Below, one piece after another: positions 13,056 to 15,163 of a DNA stretch of 15,163 bases (position 1 is the first letter of the stretch; each line of letters begins with the position of its first letter). The notes beneath the pieces were generated by a model. That model saw only the letters and a list, made by a program, of their open reading frames with translations, made no database searches and was not told the origin of the DNA. The DNA is from an uncultured Methanobrevibacter sp. (lineage in GTDB: Archaea; Methanobacteriota; Methanobacteria; Methanobacteriales; Methanobacteriaceae). The translations under genes were made by a program, and so were the position numbers. Where the stretch lies: contig CADBMS010000251.1 of NCBI GenBank assembly GCA_902795935.1, positions 1 through 15,163 of the forward strand, read 5' to 3'.

Positions 13056-13982
13056 ATGGAGACATTAATCTTTATTACAATATTGATTTCAATTATAATA
13101 GATTTATTAATTGGAGAATTACCAACAAAAATACATCCTGTAGTTTGGATGGGTAAATTAATAGATTTATTCAAACCAAAACTTAATAAAATAAGAAGTA
13201 AATCATCTGGAATAATATTAACATTACTTCTTTTAATTATTTTTTTAATACCTTGTTTTGTATTATTGTACTATTTAAAAAATAATATTCTTTATTTTTT
13301 AATAGTTCCAATACTTTTAAGTACAACATTTTCAATTAAAATGTTAATATCAACAGCAGCAAATATAATAAATTCACTAAATGAAAATCCTGAAAAGGCA
13401 AAAAAAGATTTATCATATCTTGTTAGTAGGAAAACAGATAAATTAACAGAATATGAAATAATATCTGCAACAATAGAAACTTTAACTGAAAATATAACAG
13501 ATTCAATAATAACACCAATACTCTTTACATACATCTTAGGTTTGCCAGGAGCTTTAATAGTTCGAATTATAAATACACTTGATGCAATGGTTGGATATAA
13601 AAATGAAGAAAACATATTGATTGGATGGTTTCCAGCAATTTTAGATGATATTATAAATTATATACCTGCAAGATTTTGTGGATTATTAATTATTTTAGCT
13701 GCTTTTTTACTTAGACTAGATTATAAAAATAGTTATAGGATTATGAAAAGAGATGCAAGGTTGCCTCCAAGTCCTAATTCAGGATTTTCAATGGCAGCAA
13801 CTGCAGGAGCATTAAATATACAATTAATTAAACCAAATACATATATTTTAGGAGATTATAATAAAGAATTAACGGTTAATACAATAAATGATGCAATTAA
13901 ATTAACAAAAATGACTGTTATATTATTTATTATATTAACTTACATTATATTCAAAATAATTTATACTTTCATTCCATTATAA
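13056..13982 (+). CDS. cbiB: Adenosylcobinamide-phosphate synthase (CbiB/CobD type)
   Basis: A 308-residue integral membrane enzyme that attaches the aminopropanol arm to adenosylcobyric acid in cobalamin synthesis. Visible family marks are the N-terminal membrane helix running into D-L-L-I-G-E-L-P and H-P-V-V-W-M-G (27-33), R-I-I-N-T-L-D-A-M-V-G-Y at 170-181, W-F-P-A-I-L-D-D at 191-198, and R-D-A-R-L-P-P-S-P-N-S-G-F at 232-244. Hydrophobic segments lie at about 4-20, 52-73, 78-98, 150-170, 207-220 and 286-306. The ATG at 13056 gives the normal N-terminus although no ribosome binding site is seen, so initiation is probably leaderless. The cbiG gene follows within about 30 bases. Corrinoid synthesis suits a methanogen that uses B12-dependent methyl transfer. 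Confidence 0.93.
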   Translation: METLIFITILISIIIDLLIGELPTKIHPVVWMGKLIDLFKPKLNKIRSKSSGIILTLLLLIIFLIPCFVLLYYLKNNILYFLIVPILLSTTFSIKMLISTAANIINSLNENPEKAKKDLSYLVSRKTDKLTEYEIISATIETLTENITDSIITPILFTYILGLPGALIVRIINTLDAMVGYKNEENILIGWFPAILDDIINYIPARFCGLLIILAAFLLRLDYKNSYRIMKRDARLPPSPNSGFSMAATAGALNIQLIKPNTYILGDYNKELTVNTINDAIKLTKMTVILFIILTYIIFKIIYTFIPL

Positions 13983-14012
13983 TTCATTTAAACTTTAAAA
14001 GTGACTTTTATG

Positions 14013-15071
14013 ATGAATATAGCAATATTAACTTTAACTGAAAATGGCTACATTTTAGCTGAAAAAATAAAAGAAATTATATTAAAAAATGATTCAAGAA
14101 TCAATAAAGTAGTTCATTTTCATAAAAACATTAAATATAATATAAAAAGTATTTTTAAAGAATATGATGCTATTATTGGTATTATGGCTACTGGAATAAT
14201 GATTAGATCAATAGCACCTTTATTAAAAACTAAACATGAAGATCCAGCGGTAATTATTATTGATGAAAAAGGTAAAAATATTATTAGTTTACTTTCTGGA
14301 CATTTAGGAGGAGCTAACGCTTTAACTTATAATTTATCGAAATATTTATCATCTAATCCTGTTATTACAACATCTACTGATGTTAATGGTATTATTGGTG
14401 TTGATGAGATAATGAGAAAATATTACTTTGAATTTGTTGAAGGAGATAAAATTCTTGATTTTAATAAAGCTCTTATTTTAGGTAAAAAAATAAAAATAAT
14501 TAGTAAATCATCATTAAATTTTCTTAAAAATAATAATATATTGAAAAATTATGAAGTACTAGATAATATACTTGATTTTTCAGAATATAATGCTGATAAT
14601 AAATTTAATAATATTAATGAAGATGAGTTAGTTTTTATTTATAATGATAAATATATTTTAGTTAAAATTTCTAAAATTGTTATGGGTATTGGTGCTCGTA
14701 AATTTATTTCCGATAAAAAAGTTTTAAATGCAATAAATAAATCGTGTAAAAATTTAGAGTTTGATGTTTCAAGGATTGATTCTTTTGCAACGGTTGACAT
14801 TAAAAAAAATGAAATTGGAATTATAAATGCTGTTAAAAAATTAAATAAAAACTTAAATATTATATCTTTAAATCAAATAAAAGAAGAATTGAAAAATTCA
14901 AAAGAAGAATGTTTTTCTTATTCTGATTTTGTTTATAAAAAATTTGGTGTTGGTTCTATTTGTGAACCTGTTTCTACTATTCAAGCAGGTATAAACTCAA
15001 ATCTTATTTTCAAAAAAACATCATTTGATGGTGTAACTATAGCAGTAGCAGTATCTAAAAAATTGAATTGA
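14013..15071 (+). CDS. cbiG: Cobalt-precorrin-5A hydrolase
   Basis: A 352-residue CbiG, which opens the lactone ring of cobalt-precorrin-5A and releases acetaldehyde in anaerobic cobalamin synthesis. The N-terminal half carries the family signature: I-G-I-M-A-T-G-I-M-I-R-S-I-A-P-L-L at 55-71, D-P-A-V-I at 77-81, L-L-S-G-H-L-G-G-A-N at 93-102 and P-V-I-T-T-S-T-D at 116-123. A variable linker follows, then the C-terminal domain from about 223 (M-G-I-G-A-R-K) to G-V-G-S-I-C-E-P at 312-319 and V-T-I-A-V-A-V. In-frame starts are GTG 14001, ATG 14010 and ATG 14013. AAGTGA at 13999-14004 looks like the ribosome binding site, which makes an ATG more likely; 14013 gives the family-typical M-N-I-A-I-L. 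Probably co-transcribed with cbiB. Confidence 0.93.
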   Translation: MNIAILTLTENGYILAEKIKEIILKNDSRINKVVHFHKNIKYNIKSIFKEYDAIIGIMATGIMIRSIAPLLKTKHEDPAVIIIDEKGKNIISLLSGHLGGANALTYNLSKYLSSNPVITTSTDVNGIIGVDEIMRKYYFEFVEGDKILDFNKALILGKKIKIISKSSLNFLKNNNILKNYEVLDNILDFSEYNADNKFNNINEDELVFIYNDKYILVKISKIVMGIGARKFISDKKVLNAINKSCKNLEFDVSRIDSFATVDIKKNEIGIINAVKKLNKNLNIISLNQIKEELKNSKEECFSYSDFVYKKFGVGSICEPVSTIQAGINSNLIFKKTSFDGVTIAVAVSKKLN

Positions 15072-15163
15072 ATTATTGGCACTTTCAAAAACTTTGGTGG
15101 TTTTTAGAAATTTGTGTTATATTTGTTTCAATATTTTATTTTTAGGTTGAATTGTTTTAGAAT
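15072..15163 (+). terminator. T-rich end after cbiG, to the window edge
   Basis: A weak stem, AAAAAC (15087-15092) with GTTTTT (15100-15105), is followed by several T-rich runs up to about 15145. This would end the cbiBG transcript. No further gene start is recognisable before the window ends. Confidence 0.4.

Noticed and set aside
12980..13174. 64-residue minus-strand frame across the cbiB start
   Set aside because: It overlaps the divergent promoter and the cbiB N-terminus, lacks a ribosome binding site and shows no family features.
13292..13615. 107-residue minus-strand frame inside cbiB
   Set aside because: Antisense shadow of a clear membrane protein gene; hydrophobic runs mirror the coding strand.

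Overview
The window looks like chromosomal DNA of a very AT-rich methanogenic archaeon of the order Methanobacteriales. Methanosphaera is the best guess and Methanobrevibacter is possible; this is inferred from composition, gene content and protein style, not from a marker gene. Archaeal hallmarks are an Orc1/Cdc6 initiator, a full-length Hef helicase-nuclease, an archaeal-type TrmI, the AcnX enzyme of the archaeal mevalonate route, TATA-type promoters with some leaderless starts, and T-rich transcript ends. No rRNA, tRNA, CRISPR array, transposase or phage gene was seen.

Layout, left to right: (1) the 3' part of acnX (1-1009, +), cut by the window edge; (2) a 559-base gap holding several candidate regulatory repeats; (3) a two-gene MacB/LolD-type ABC exporter operon (1569-3347, +); (4) a small cysteine-rich C_GCAxxG_C_C protein (3682-4080, -), divergent from (5) hef (4167-6512, +), which is followed 20 bases later by trmI (6533-7264, +); (6) a secreted Ig-like-domain surface protein with an unusual central domain (7615-9198, +); (7) pyrB (9358-10284, +), convergent with (8) orc1/cdc6 (10335-11501, -); (9) a gene-free 910-base stretch read here as the replication origin; (10) a DUF2299-type gene (12412-12942, -); (11) a cobalamin pair, cbiB and cbiG (13056-15071, +).

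The most interesting part is the origin. Ten recognisable copies of a 13-bp element close to TTTACACTTGAAA, the Cdc6-binding element known from Methanothermobacter, lie between orc1/cdc6 and the DUF2299 gene. The five copies on the left point one way and the five on the right point the other, around an almost GC-free core. Beyond the 13-bp core, several copies share longer flanks that pair up in mirror order across the core (25/30, 23/26 and 22/26 identical bases by hand alignment), so the origin is built as a large interrupted near-palindrome of extended elements. Several spacings are 52-54 bp, about five helical turns.

Functionally the window combines replication initiation (Orc1/Cdc6 and origin), fork repair (Hef), tRNA modification (TrmI), pyrimidine synthesis (PyrB), isoprenoid lipid synthesis (AcnX), corrinoid synthesis (CbiB, CbiG), export (ABC pair) and one surface protein. 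The second item worth following is the surface protein at 7615-9198: the order of its conserved-looking residues (Cys-Cys, then Arg-Arg-Asp, then Gly-His, then Pro-Asn) suggests a possible Ntn-hydrolase/acyltransferase-like core between two Ig-like modules. That is a hypothesis only.
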